From CAZUZS01 sp964624795 (lineage in GTDB: Bacteria > Calditrichota > Calditrichia > RBG-13-44-9): 64,000 nucleotides of DNA. The translations under genes and the position numbers were made by a program. The stretch is from NCBI GenBank assembly GCA_964624795.1, contig CAZUZS010000003.1:84099-148098 (forward strand). Direction: 5' to 3'. Positions 28,701 to 35,965 of this stretch are shown piece after piece (the stretch's first letter is position 1; the number at the start of each line of letters is the position of its first letter). The notes under the pieces are model-generated. The model had not been told where the DNA came from, did no database searches, and worked only from the letters and a program-made list of their open reading frames with translations.

Positions 28701-29076
28701 CGTGATTTACCATCGCCTGCTAAACCTGGAGAGCCTGGTCAGCATCGATAATCTTGCTAAAGAACTGCGGGACCGTTTCGGCCCGCTGCCGGTGCAAGTG
28801 CGCCAGCTAATCGATATGGTAAAAATTAAACGCCTGGCCAGCCAGCATTCTATTAAACAGGTGAAAATACATAAGAACAATATGGTTTTGCACCTTGATG
28901 ACCGGGTTGTGGAAACCGATGAGTTCATCGAAAATGAGCTTCCCCGTTACATCAATCAGCAAATGGCCCCGGTAGATTTTAGCCAGACGAACGGTTTTAA
29001 AGTGAGGCTTCGTCTGGATGGACGAAGCGCCCCGGATTACCTGACATTTGCAAAAAACTTCTTGCAAAATTTATAA
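25777..29076 (+). CDS. mfd: Transcription-repair coupling factor Mfd
   Basis: A 1099-residue DNA translocase that removes stalled RNA polymerase and recruits UvrA. In order: the UvrB-like N-terminal module (about 1-330; 'FSARGGIVDVFSFEAGAPNRIEFFGDSIESIREFD'), the RNA polymerase-interacting domain (around 430; 'GDYVVHVDYGVGRYLGTE'), and the RecG-like motor with Walker A GFGKT near residue 577, DEEQ near 676, 'LTLTATPIPRTL' and the 'QLRGRVGRSDRQAYAYL' motif VI. The C-terminal inhibitory domain (RFGPLP..V..L) completes it. Length is normal and all helicase motifs look intact. It precedes the chaperone cluster by 74 bp. Confidence 0.98.
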   Translation: MLKIKSILSELPEFGTLKEKLFSQYKINIRGINGSFLGFVLNYIVELFENDLLAIVPDSEQAEKLADDLQSLMPDSRVLYFPQAEVVPFDKGSFAPALHSARLNALVSLMENPVSVVITTPIGLLQRINSPESIKTQVSHIKVGDELDRDFLLEWLVESGFERVAAIEEIGQFSARGGIVDVFSFEAGAPNRIEFFGDSIESIREFDILTQMSIRQVEKIRIVGRGQNSPQNATLFDYLKPGSLIFWDDIEHTRKIMNEWLDNAERLFSDQVERSDQPQKIYLSRDEVEKRSNVYRQIVHTHFQAKDGVDVSFNVQQPQSFHGNIKLLVKYLDKRLGRKSRVNYPLYVVYDKPARRERLEEFILAEMEWLPPIRFIQGDIHNGFLLPDLPLEILTEHEIFDRIKARRNRRKLRVSGSLIRQLNNLKYGDYVVHVDYGVGRYLGTERITVADVQKDCLKIEYDNSDLLYVNLDKLNRVQKYVSEEGYSPPLTHLGSADWERTKEKTRKAVENIARDLVQLYATRMSGKGNAFAEDTLWQKELEASFIYADTPDQARATREVKQDMERDKPMDRLICGDVGFGKTEVAIRAAFKSVMDGKQVAVLVPTTILAQQHYHTFRERMRNFPVNIEVLSRFRSRAEQKKVVERAQTGDVDILIGTHRLLSEDVEFKDLALLIVDEEQQFGVKHKEKLRKLKANVDTLTLTATPIPRTLQMALMGARDLSNIDTPPRNRHPIITEICTWERELVYRAITYEIDRGGQVFFVHNRVQTINGVYEILKQTVPQARIAIAHGQMREHELEKVMNDFYHRKYDVLLATMIIENGLDIPNCNTIIINRADRFGLAQLYQLRGRVGRSDRQAYAYLLVPPHDRLNETSIKRLYAIEEFSELGSGLKIAMRDLEIRGAGNLLGHQQSGYINAVGYDLYQKILRDAVDKIQQETLPEEFVVRHKPRVDAAVDVDAELFIPDDYIESGNEKVVIYHRLLNLESLVSIDNLAKELRDRFGPLPVQVRQLIDMVKIKRLASQHSIKQVKIHKNNMVLHLDDRVVETDEFIENELPRYINQQMAPVDFSQTNGFKVRLRLDGRSAPDYLTFAKNFLQNL

Positions 29077-29150
29077 TAAAAGAATACTTTTTTAAGTTTA
29101 TGAATATTAAACCGGACAAAGTTGATAACATTTTGAAGGAGGAGAATTAG

Positions 29151-30869
29151 ATGAAAAAGGTCTTTATTCCGGCTATTTTCTTGTTGACGGCAGTAGTATT
29201 CATGGCCGGCTGCGGCAAAAAGCCGGACGCGGTTGCCAAAGTCGGTTCACAGGAAATCACACTCACCGAACTTAAGAGCACGCTCAGCCAAAGATTCAAC
29301 ACCTCGGATTATGCAACAATATCAATGGAAGATAAGCAGAAAGTACTCGAAAGCATGATTGACAACCTGTTGATTGCTCAGCGGGCGAGAGAACTAAAAC
29401 TGGATGAGAAGCCCGAGTTTACACAGGACGTGGACTCCAAAGTAGACAACCTCATGGCACAAAAATTATACGAGATCAAGATTGTCGACAAGTTTCTGCC
29501 CGATGATCTAATCCGGAAAATGCTATCGCTGAACGACTACGATTTCAAACTGGATGTGATTGCCTTAGGCTATAAAACATCCAAGGATATTCGCAACGAC
29601 AGAAGCAAAGAAGAAGCCATCAAGCTTGGGGATGAGATCGTTGAAAAAATCAGGAAGGGCGAAGATGCACAAGCTTTGTCCAAGCAATATACCGATGAAA
29701 ACGGGCTTAAGAGAAAAAACGGTCTGCTGGAAGGGTACTCTCCCGGCCTGTTCGACCCGGAATTTGACATGCAACTTTATAAAGCCGGACCGGGCAGCAT
29801 TATTGGACCGGTGGTCAGCGACCGCGGCATTTACATCGCCAAAGTGATTGAAAAGAAGAAAAAGTCCACTATTCAGCCGAGCAATTACGCCCAGGAATCG
29901 CTGCGACTTAAAAGGCAGTTGTTTCAGAAATTTTATATGGACCAGGGCAACAAGGAATATCAGAGTTTAACCGAAGAGTTTAAGAAGAAATTAGGATCTG
30001 AAATTTCCGATGAAGGAATAACCAAATTCCTGGAAGCAGTAAAACAATGGTCTTCCGTTCCCAATCCGAAAGACGACCAGTTTACCGAGGAGGACAGAGC
30101 CATTTTGTTGGGGAAAATAGGCGACACCGACATCACCGCCGGCTATTTCATCGACCAGTTCCGGGGACGGTTTAGCAAGTTTTACCAGAGATACAACAAT
30201 CAGGAAAGTATGAAAAAGATCATGGAGAACCAGATCAATTACATGGCCTGGATTAAAACGGCGAAGGAAGAAGGCATAAATAAGATCCCGGAAGTCAAGG
30301 CCGAAATTCAGCGCCAGGAAAATGCCAAGCTGGTAGAAATGTTTAACAAATATGAGATTAATGAGAAAATAGACGTGCCCGAAGAGGCAATTCAGCAATA
30401 CTATGATGAGCACAAAGACCAGTACCGCGAGGCAGCGAAGATCAGGATTTGGGAAATCGCGGTGAAAGACGAAAGCCAGGCCAACCATGTTTACGATTTG
30501 GCAAAACGCAGGAATGCCGATTTCACCAAGTTGGCTGAAAAGTACACCGAAAAACAGGCAATGAAGAAACGTGGTGGAGATCTGGGCTACCAGAGCGAAA
30601 GTTCAGGTGTGGGAGATATCAGCAAAAAGGCATTCCAGGCCGGCCCCAACCAGTTACTCAAACCGTTTAAAAGCGGTAACCTCTTTTATGTTCTCAAAAC
30701 CGGCGCTCTTCAACCTGAAAAAATAAAACCGCTGGATGAAATGCGCTCCCGAATAGTCTCCGAAATCACACGAACAAAAGAAAAGGATGCGCACGATTCC
30801 ATGGTTGAAGAGATTAAAAAGAACTCCACCTACTGGATAAACGAACCGCTTTTAAGACAAATGTCGTAA
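29151..30869 (+). CDS. Parvulin-type peptidyl-prolyl isomerase lipoprotein with two PPIase-like regions
   Basis: A 572-residue lipoprotein: signal sequence with lipobox MAGC, Cys around residue 21. It resembles PrsA/SurA/PpiD chaperones. There is a SurA-N-like helical start (VGSQEITLTELKSTL...), a degenerate parvulin-like region about residues 130-250 (ALSKQYTDENG..R..G.L), then a second helical region, and a better parvulin domain about 420-525 (FTKLAEKYTEKQAMKKRGGDLGYQ). This double arrangement suggests internal duplication. Strong ribosome binding site (GAAGGAGG). It is the first of three consecutive periplasmic foldases and probably assists outer-membrane protein biogenesis. The lipid anchor may be in either membrane. 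Confidence 0.85.
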   Translation: MKKVFIPAIFLLTAVVFMAGCGKKPDAVAKVGSQEITLTELKSTLSQRFNTSDYATISMEDKQKVLESMIDNLLIAQRARELKLDEKPEFTQDVDSKVDNLMAQKLYEIKIVDKFLPDDLIRKMLSLNDYDFKLDVIALGYKTSKDIRNDRSKEEAIKLGDEIVEKIRKGEDAQALSKQYTDENGLKRKNGLLEGYSPGLFDPEFDMQLYKAGPGSIIGPVVSDRGIYIAKVIEKKKKSTIQPSNYAQESLRLKRQLFQKFYMDQGNKEYQSLTEEFKKKLGSEISDEGITKFLEAVKQWSSVPNPKDDQFTEEDRAILLGKIGDTDITAGYFIDQFRGRFSKFYQRYNNQESMKKIMENQINYMAWIKTAKEEGINKIPEVKAEIQRQENAKLVEMFNKYEINEKIDVPEEAIQQYYDEHKDQYREAAKIRIWEIAVKDESQANHVYDLAKRRNADFTKLAEKYTEKQAMKKRGGDLGYQSESSGVGDISKKAFQAGPNQLLKPFKSGNLFYVLKTGALQPEKIKPLDEMRSRIVSEITRTKEKDAHDSMVEEIKKNSTYWINEPLLRQMS

Positions 30870-30880
30870 GGAAAAAAAGG

Positions 30881-31723
30881 ATGACCCCAAAAGCTCGACT
30901 TTTTGCATCAGTCCTGGCAACCGGGTTTCTTCTGCTGGTTGCCTGTAGAAAGAGCCCTGTTCCACAGATTCAAATTGTGGCGCAAGTTGAAGATCACTAC
31001 CTGACCAGTGATCAATTATTAAGTTGGATGCCTCCCAATTTACCGGAGGAACAAAAGAATGCGGTTGCCAGGCAATACATAGACCGCTGGGTACAGAAGA
31101 CAATTCTGGCGATCTCGGCAAACAAAGAAGGAATTACTCTCACGCCTTATCAGAAATGGTCTGTACGAAATCTTGAAAAAGAGATGTTGGCGCAAAAGTA
31201 TATCGAGGCGAAACTGCCCAAGGAAATCATTATTACCGATGAAGAGATCTCCAATTATTACGAGGAAAACAAAGCGGAATTTATTCGGGATATGGATGAA
31301 GTCCACCTGGTGCAGCTATACCTGGAAAATCTCGATCAGGCAATTGCCAGAGAGATTCGGGAGAGCAAATCTTTGCTGGATGTCATCCAAAAAAATTATC
31401 TGGATACGAAGGCAAACAGGATGTTGGAACAGAACGGAGATTTGGGATACGTGCCGGTGCAGAATTTGCGCAAAGAAATCATCTGGACCATCAAAAACGG
31501 TGCTACAGGCCGTATTTACGGCCCCATTAGAATAGATCGCGGTTACTATTACTTCCAGATGATGGATAGACAACCAAAAGGAACATATCGCAGCCTGGAC
31601 CTGGTGAAAGAGGATATCCGGCTGCGGCTGATGAACATCCGGCGAAATAAATTAGTTGCGGATATCGCCAAGAAGGATGAAGAGAAATTGTCGGTATCTG
31701 TCTACCCAGATCATATTAAATAA
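30881..31723 (+). CDS. Parvulin-type peptidyl-prolyl isomerase lipoprotein
   Basis: A 280-residue lipoprotein with lipobox LVAC (Cys around residue 22). Residues about 35-130 form a SurA/PpiD-like helical chaperone region (YLTSDQLLSWMP...). Residues about 140-250 resemble a parvulin domain, but the usual KYS.D..S...GGDLG stretch is reduced to 'NYLDTKANRMLEQNGDLGYVP', so isomerase activity may be weak. It begins 11 bp after the preceding gene and lies before the surA-like gene, probably one transcript. Confidence 0.8.
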   Translation: MTPKARLFASVLATGFLLLVACRKSPVPQIQIVAQVEDHYLTSDQLLSWMPPNLPEEQKNAVARQYIDRWVQKTILAISANKEGITLTPYQKWSVRNLEKEMLAQKYIEAKLPKEIIITDEEISNYYEENKAEFIRDMDEVHLVQLYLENLDQAIAREIRESKSLLDVIQKNYLDTKANRMLEQNGDLGYVPVQNLRKEIIWTIKNGATGRIYGPIRIDRGYYYFQMMDRQPKGTYRSLDLVKEDIRLRLMNIRRNKLVADIAKKDEEKLSVSVYPDHIK

Positions 31724-31831
31724 TTTCCGAGGAACCTGGCTTTCACAAATGTATTAAATACTCATAAATGTGTGGATTTCATCTCGTTTCGGGATGTTCT
31801 GAAACTATCTTTTTTTATTTGAGGTTAATCG

Positions 31832-33121
31832 ATGAAAAAAATATTTTTGCCAATCTTTCTTGCAGCGGTACTGTTGGCAACGCCGGTTTTCAGCCAGCAG
31901 GTGCTGGATGGAACCGCAGCTATTGTAGGCGACGATGTGGTTTTGACTTCTGACATCAATGCTTTGATAACGCAGTATGCTTTTCAGAACAAGATAGATA
32001 TTGCTCACCAGCCAAGTCTTTATCACCAATTGGGGAAAAAGTTTCTGGAAACGCTTATCGACCAGAAGTTATTGCTGATTAAAGCTGAAGAGGACACCAT
32101 CAAGGTTGATGACGAACGGGTGGAACAGAATTTAAAGCAGCAAATGGATTATATGATCCAACAAGCCGGGTCGGAGCAGAAACTGGAGGAGTACTACTCC
32201 GCGCCGCTTTTCAAGATCAAGAAGGACTTGCGCAAGGAGATCGAAAACCAGATGCGCATTGGCGTTCTGAGGGACAAGCGATTCGGAAGCACAAAGATCT
32301 CACGCAAGGAGGTCGAGAACTTTTATCATCAGTACGAAGACAGCCTTCCAACGCACAAGGCGACGGTCAGTATCAGTCACATCCTGATGCAGGTAACTCC
32401 AAGCAAAGAAGCCATTGCTGCCGCCTACCAAAAGACAAAAGACATCCGGCAACGCTTGCTGGATGGTGAAGATTTTGCCACCCTCGCCAAGAAATATTCG
32501 GAGGATCCTGGTTCCGCCTCAAACGGCGGCGATCTCGGATTTGTCTCACGGGGAACCTTGGTTAAGGAGTTCGAGGAAGCTGCTTTTTCCCTGAAGAAGG
32601 ATGAGATTTCTGATATTGTTCAATCGCAATTTGGATTTCACATCATCCAGTTGCTGGAACGGCAGGGCGAGAGAATTCATGTTCGCCATATTTTGATTCA
32701 ATTAAAACCAACCACAGAAGACGAGCAGCGGGTTGTGAACCGCCTCAAGGAGATCCGCCAGAAAATACTGGATGGCGATTCCACCTTCGAGGAGATGGCG
32801 CTGAAATACTCCAGCGATCCGAATGTCGAGAAAGATCATGGAAACCTGGGACAATTTGAACAGGGCAGTTTTCAAATCAAGGGATTTGAGGATGCCGTTC
32901 AGGGTCTGAAACCGGGGGAGATCAGCGAGCCGTTTCGAACAGAATATGGATATCACATCGTGCGGTTGGATGGCCAGACTGAAGCACGCCCATTATCCCT
33001 GAAAAATGATTGGGAGCAGATTGAACAATGGGCACTCCAGCATAAACAGGAGAACGAATTTAAAGCCTGGCTGGCGCAACTGCGAAAAGAGATACCAGTC
33101 GTAGTGGAAATTGATATTTAA
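31832..33121 (+). CDS. surA: SurA-like periplasmic chaperone with two parvulin domains
   Basis: A 429-residue protein with a cleavable signal peptide (to about residue 21, VFSQ). It has a SurA N-terminal chaperone module (about 25-175; 'VLDGTAAIVGDDVVLTSDI' is typical), then two complete parvulin domains at about 178-277 and 282-385, each with the F..LA.KYS.DP.....GG/HG.LG motif and the FG/YGYHI strand. SurA delivers unfolded outer-membrane proteins to BamA, which is encoded elsewhere in this window. It is the third foldase gene in a row, with the regulator gene only 8 bp downstream. Confidence 0.93.
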   Translation: MKKIFLPIFLAAVLLATPVFSQQVLDGTAAIVGDDVVLTSDINALITQYAFQNKIDIAHQPSLYHQLGKKFLETLIDQKLLLIKAEEDTIKVDDERVEQNLKQQMDYMIQQAGSEQKLEEYYSAPLFKIKKDLRKEIENQMRIGVLRDKRFGSTKISRKEVENFYHQYEDSLPTHKATVSISHILMQVTPSKEAIAAAYQKTKDIRQRLLDGEDFATLAKKYSEDPGSASNGGDLGFVSRGTLVKEFEEAAFSLKKDEISDIVQSQFGFHIIQLLERQGERIHVRHILIQLKPTTEDEQRVVNRLKEIRQKILDGDSTFEEMALKYSSDPNVEKDHGNLGQFEQGSFQIKGFEDAVQGLKPGEISEPFRTEYGYHIVRLDGQTEARPLSLKNDWEQIEQWALQHKQENEFKAWLAQLRKEIPVVVEIDI

Positions 33122-33129
33122 GAAAATCC

Positions 33130-34488
33130 ATGACAGACCAGGTCCTCCCACACGTTTTGGTTGTAGAAGACCAGTTAAATTGGCAGCGTCTGTATAAGTT
33201 GTGGCTAAAAAAATCTTTTCGCCTGAGCTTTTCATCCACTAGGGCAGAGGCATTGCACCAGACCAGAAACAGGCGATTCGATATAATTCTAATGGATTTG
33301 GGGCTGCCGGAACCGGAAGACGGCATTCGCTGCATTCGGGAGATATTGGCGGAGAAACAAAGCGCCCAAATCGTAGTTGTAAGCGCATTCACAGACCGCG
33401 ATCTTCATCTTAACGTTCAGCAATTAGGGGTGTACGCGGTTTTTCAAAAGGACGAGCGCCTGCAAGCCGACCTGCCCATCCTGCTCCGCAAAGCCTGCGA
33501 AATGGCATCCCTCGAAAGAGAAAATCTTTATTTACGCGAGCGGTTTCGCAAGAGCCGGGAGCAATTCAGAATTTTAGGAGAAAGCCCTGCGGCAAGCGAC
33601 TTACGTAGCCAGGTAAAGAGCGTCAGCGGCGCCGATGCACCGGTTCTCATTACCGGTCCTACCGGATCGGGCAAAACATATCTCGCCAGAATGATTCACC
33701 TGCAATCCCGCCGCGCGGAAAAGCCGCTGGTCGAAATCAATTGCGCCACCCTGCCCTCCAATTTGGTCGAGAACGAACTTTTTGGTCACACCCGCGGCGC
33801 GTTCACCGGTGCAGAAAAAGCCTCTATTGGTAAGTTCAAATCCGCCGACAACGGTACCATAGTGCTGGATGAAATCGGGGAGATTCCGACCACCATACAG
33901 GCCAAACTGCTGCAGGTGATTGAAGAAAAGAGCTTTTACCCGTTGGGCAGCATGGAAGAAGTAGATGTGAATGTGAGAATAATTGCCACCACCAACTGTG
34001 ACCTTCAACAGGAGATGAAAAAGGGCAATTTCCGGGAAGATCTTTATTTTCGGCTGGCAGGATTCATTATAGAAATTCCGCCTTTGGTGGAGCGGACAGA
34101 AGATATCCCGGCGTACTTTGATTTTCTTCTGAATAAAATATGCGAAGAAGAAGGAATTCCCATTCCGCCTATGGAGACTGCGGTCTATGAAACAATTAAA
34201 CAGCTTGGCTGGCCGGGGAATATTCGGGAACTGAAAAATGTCGTCACAAAACTGGTTACATTTCACCGGGAAGAAATAACCGGAAAAGATGTTTTGCTCT
34301 ACAACGCGGCTCTTCGTGATAATTTTGTGCGGGAGACGCTGCAGAAAAAATTCAGTTTGAGGGAGCTCAACGCGGCTTACATAAAAGAACTGGCCAAATT
34401 GGTGCACCGAAAAAGCGAACTCGCCCACATCCTGGGAATTGATAAAAAAACACTGGATAAATACTTAAAAATGCAGGTAGGGGAATGA
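33130..34488 (+). CDS. Sigma-54-dependent response regulator (REC-AAA+-Fis)
   Basis: A 452-residue NtrC-type activator. It has a receiver domain (residues 1-120) with acidic pocket E13/D14 and phospho-acceptor D56 (IILMDLGLP), then the AAA+ core with Walker A GPTGSGKT around 176-183 and the sigma-54-contacting GAFTGA loop at 223-228, so it should be able to open RpoN promoters. A C-terminal Fis-type helix-turn-helix follows (ELAHILGIDKKTLDKYL). No histidine kinase is encoded nearby, so it is an orphan in this window. It begins 8 bp after surA, and its stop overlaps the PqqD-like gene start (ATGA). It is a candidate activator of the sigma-54 promoter upstream of flgB, which is inference. Confidence 0.93.
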   Translation: MTDQVLPHVLVVEDQLNWQRLYKLWLKKSFRLSFSSTRAEALHQTRNRRFDIILMDLGLPEPEDGIRCIREILAEKQSAQIVVVSAFTDRDLHLNVQQLGVYAVFQKDERLQADLPILLRKACEMASLERENLYLRERFRKSREQFRILGESPAASDLRSQVKSVSGADAPVLITGPTGSGKTYLARMIHLQSRRAEKPLVEINCATLPSNLVENELFGHTRGAFTGAEKASIGKFKSADNGTIVLDEIGEIPTTIQAKLLQVIEEKSFYPLGSMEEVDVNVRIIATTNCDLQQEMKKGNFREDLYFRLAGFIIEIPPLVERTEDIPAYFDFLLNKICEEEGIPIPPMETAVYETIKQLGWPGNIRELKNVVTKLVTFHREEITGKDVLLYNAALRDNFVRETLQKKFSLRELNAAYIKELAKLVHRKSELAHILGIDKKTLDKYLKMQVGE

Positions 34489-34862
34489 AAAAGAAAAAGG
34501 AAAAACCGGATCGCGGTCAAATAATCGCAGAGTGGCTGAATTATTACCCAATTCGGGAAATGGAATATGAAAAAGACGATAAAGAACAGGTTGTTATTTT
34601 GGTGCCGCCGGTCGAGAACTGGCTGGTTAGCAAAATATTGCCGAAACCGAAAAAACCTGCACAACGAATTCACCTGGATGAAATAGGGACTTTTGTTTGG
34701 GAACATTGTGACGGAAAACTCTCTATCAGGGAGATTGGCGAACACCTGGCGGGAGAATTTTCTCAACTTACGGGGCAGGTGGATGAAAGAATTGTTCAAT
34801 TTTTGCAGCAAATGTATCAACAAAATTTTATTAATGTTTACACCAAAAACGAGACGGCCTGA
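34485..34862 (+). CDS. PqqD-like (RRE-fold) small protein
   Basis: A 125-residue protein whose C-terminal 60 residues match the PqqD family: 'IHLDEIGTFVWEHCDGKLSIREIGEHLAGEFS', then a D.RI.QFL..M...NFI.V helix and strand. PqqD-type domains bind leader peptides for radical-SAM or other modifying enzymes in RiPP pathways. Here there is no radical SAM enzyme or precursor gene nearby. The N-terminal half is basic and then hydrophobic (VVILVPPVENWLV). The ATG overlaps the regulator's stop by four bases, so the two are translationally coupled, which hints at a regulatory or accessory role rather than peptide maturation. Confidence 0.75.
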   Translation: MKKKKEKPDRGQIIAEWLNYYPIREMEYEKDDKEQVVILVPPVENWLVSKILPKPKKPAQRIHLDEIGTFVWEHCDGKLSIREIGEHLAGEFSQLTGQVDERIVQFLQQMYQQNFINVYTKNETA

Positions 34863-35220
34863 AAAGCTGCACATGGCATAGGCTGAATTTTCCTAAAAGT
34901 AAAAAATATTCCCGCTCAGTTTCCCTTTCCAGAACTGCCCCCGGTCAAACACCCGGAGTCGTTTTGGGAGCGGCTAACCCAAACCGAACCAGTTATTTTT
35001 CCCTTGTTTTCTTCAAACAATAGAAGAATATTCTCCTGAATTTTTTTCATTCCAAAGAATTGCAACCGCCCTTTATCCTGACAATATCCGCATCCCACCA
35101 TAAAACAGTTTTTTATTCAAAAAGATGAGTTCTTTTTTTGTGATTTAAACGAAGGGAGATTTCCTGAATTTCCTTTTATTGTAATTACCAATTACCCGGA
35201 ATTGAATTGGGAGGAATCTT
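34863..35220. other. Intergenic region after the PqqD-like gene
   Basis: 358 bp. A 61-codon minus-strand frame (34916-35101) with CGYC-type cysteines has no clear ribosome binding site and is not called. The right side is A/T-rich, probably holding the promoter of the next gene. Confidence 0.5.
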
Positions 35221-35883
35221 ATGCAGGAAATCGGTCCCCACACGGAGGAAAGGATTGCAAAAATGGATTTGATCGGTTTGGAAAAAGAACTTCAAAAGAG
35301 ATGGGTGTTGCCCTACAACTTTAACTTTAAATTTGATTTTAATTTAGAAGCAAAAATCAATTTTGTCTACACCGTATCCGATTTTGATGAAGTATTACGG
35401 CAAATTGGACCTCTTCCGGAGTCATTGAAACAGTACGCCGTGAACCGGTGGTACAACTACTGGAGCAATAAGGGATTAAACCAAATATTTTCAGAACATC
35501 CGGATTGTGAGCCCGTTTATAATCAATATGAAGAGGTAGAGGCGGTTACAATTCAGAATACACTCTTCAGGATAAAACTTCATGTTTTCCCCAATCAATT
35601 CGCCAATACGCTGCGATATGCCCTGCGGCACAAGGAAGAACTGATCTATTGGTTGTATCGCAAAATCAAACGCCATTCAATACAGGAAATTCCCAACCAG
35701 ATATTCGTTATTCTGTATCAAAGGGATGGCGAGCACTGGAAATTGAAAGCGGAATTGTCAAAGCTGAAAGAAATTGTCGATAATTATTTAAATGAATTCG
35801 ACATCCATCGGACGGTTCGGGTCCATATTATTGATAACACTGTCAATTACGCGGATACGCTCTGGTTCATCCAGCAGGATTGA
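35221..35883 (+). CDS. Uncharacterised soluble protein
   Basis: A 220-residue protein that I do not recognise. GGGAGGAA precedes the ATG at ideal spacing, which supports it as a real gene. It has no signal peptide or TM. The N-terminal 60 residues contain an alternating aromatic pattern (YNFNFKFDFNLEAKINFVYT). The middle contains W/Y-rich helices (YAVNRWYNYWSNKG) and a cysteine (HPDCEPVYNQYEEVE). The C-terminal half alternates charged helices with beta strands (IFVILYQRDG..WKLKAEL, VRVHIIDN). Function unknown; it is isolated between the regulator unit and a convergent nucleotidase-like gene. Confidence 0.7.
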   Translation: MQEIGPHTEERIAKMDLIGLEKELQKRWVLPYNFNFKFDFNLEAKINFVYTVSDFDEVLRQIGPLPESLKQYAVNRWYNYWSNKGLNQIFSEHPDCEPVYNQYEEVEAVTIQNTLFRIKLHVFPNQFANTLRYALRHKEELIYWLYRKIKRHSIQEIPNQIFVILYQRDGEHWKLKAELSKLKEIVDNYLNEFDIHRTVRVHIIDNTVNYADTLWFIQQD

Positions 35884-35965
35884 GTAAGCTACAATTGTAA
35901 TAATGGGTCGCGGTTCGTCTCCCGCGGATTCATTTAGGGTTTGAATCATTAAAATTCAGATCTGA

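Noticed and set aside
34916..35101. 61-codon minus-strand frame with CGYC-type cysteines
   Set aside because: No ribosome binding site at its start, no recognisable domain, and it lies in an A/T-rich spacer; not enough to call a gene.
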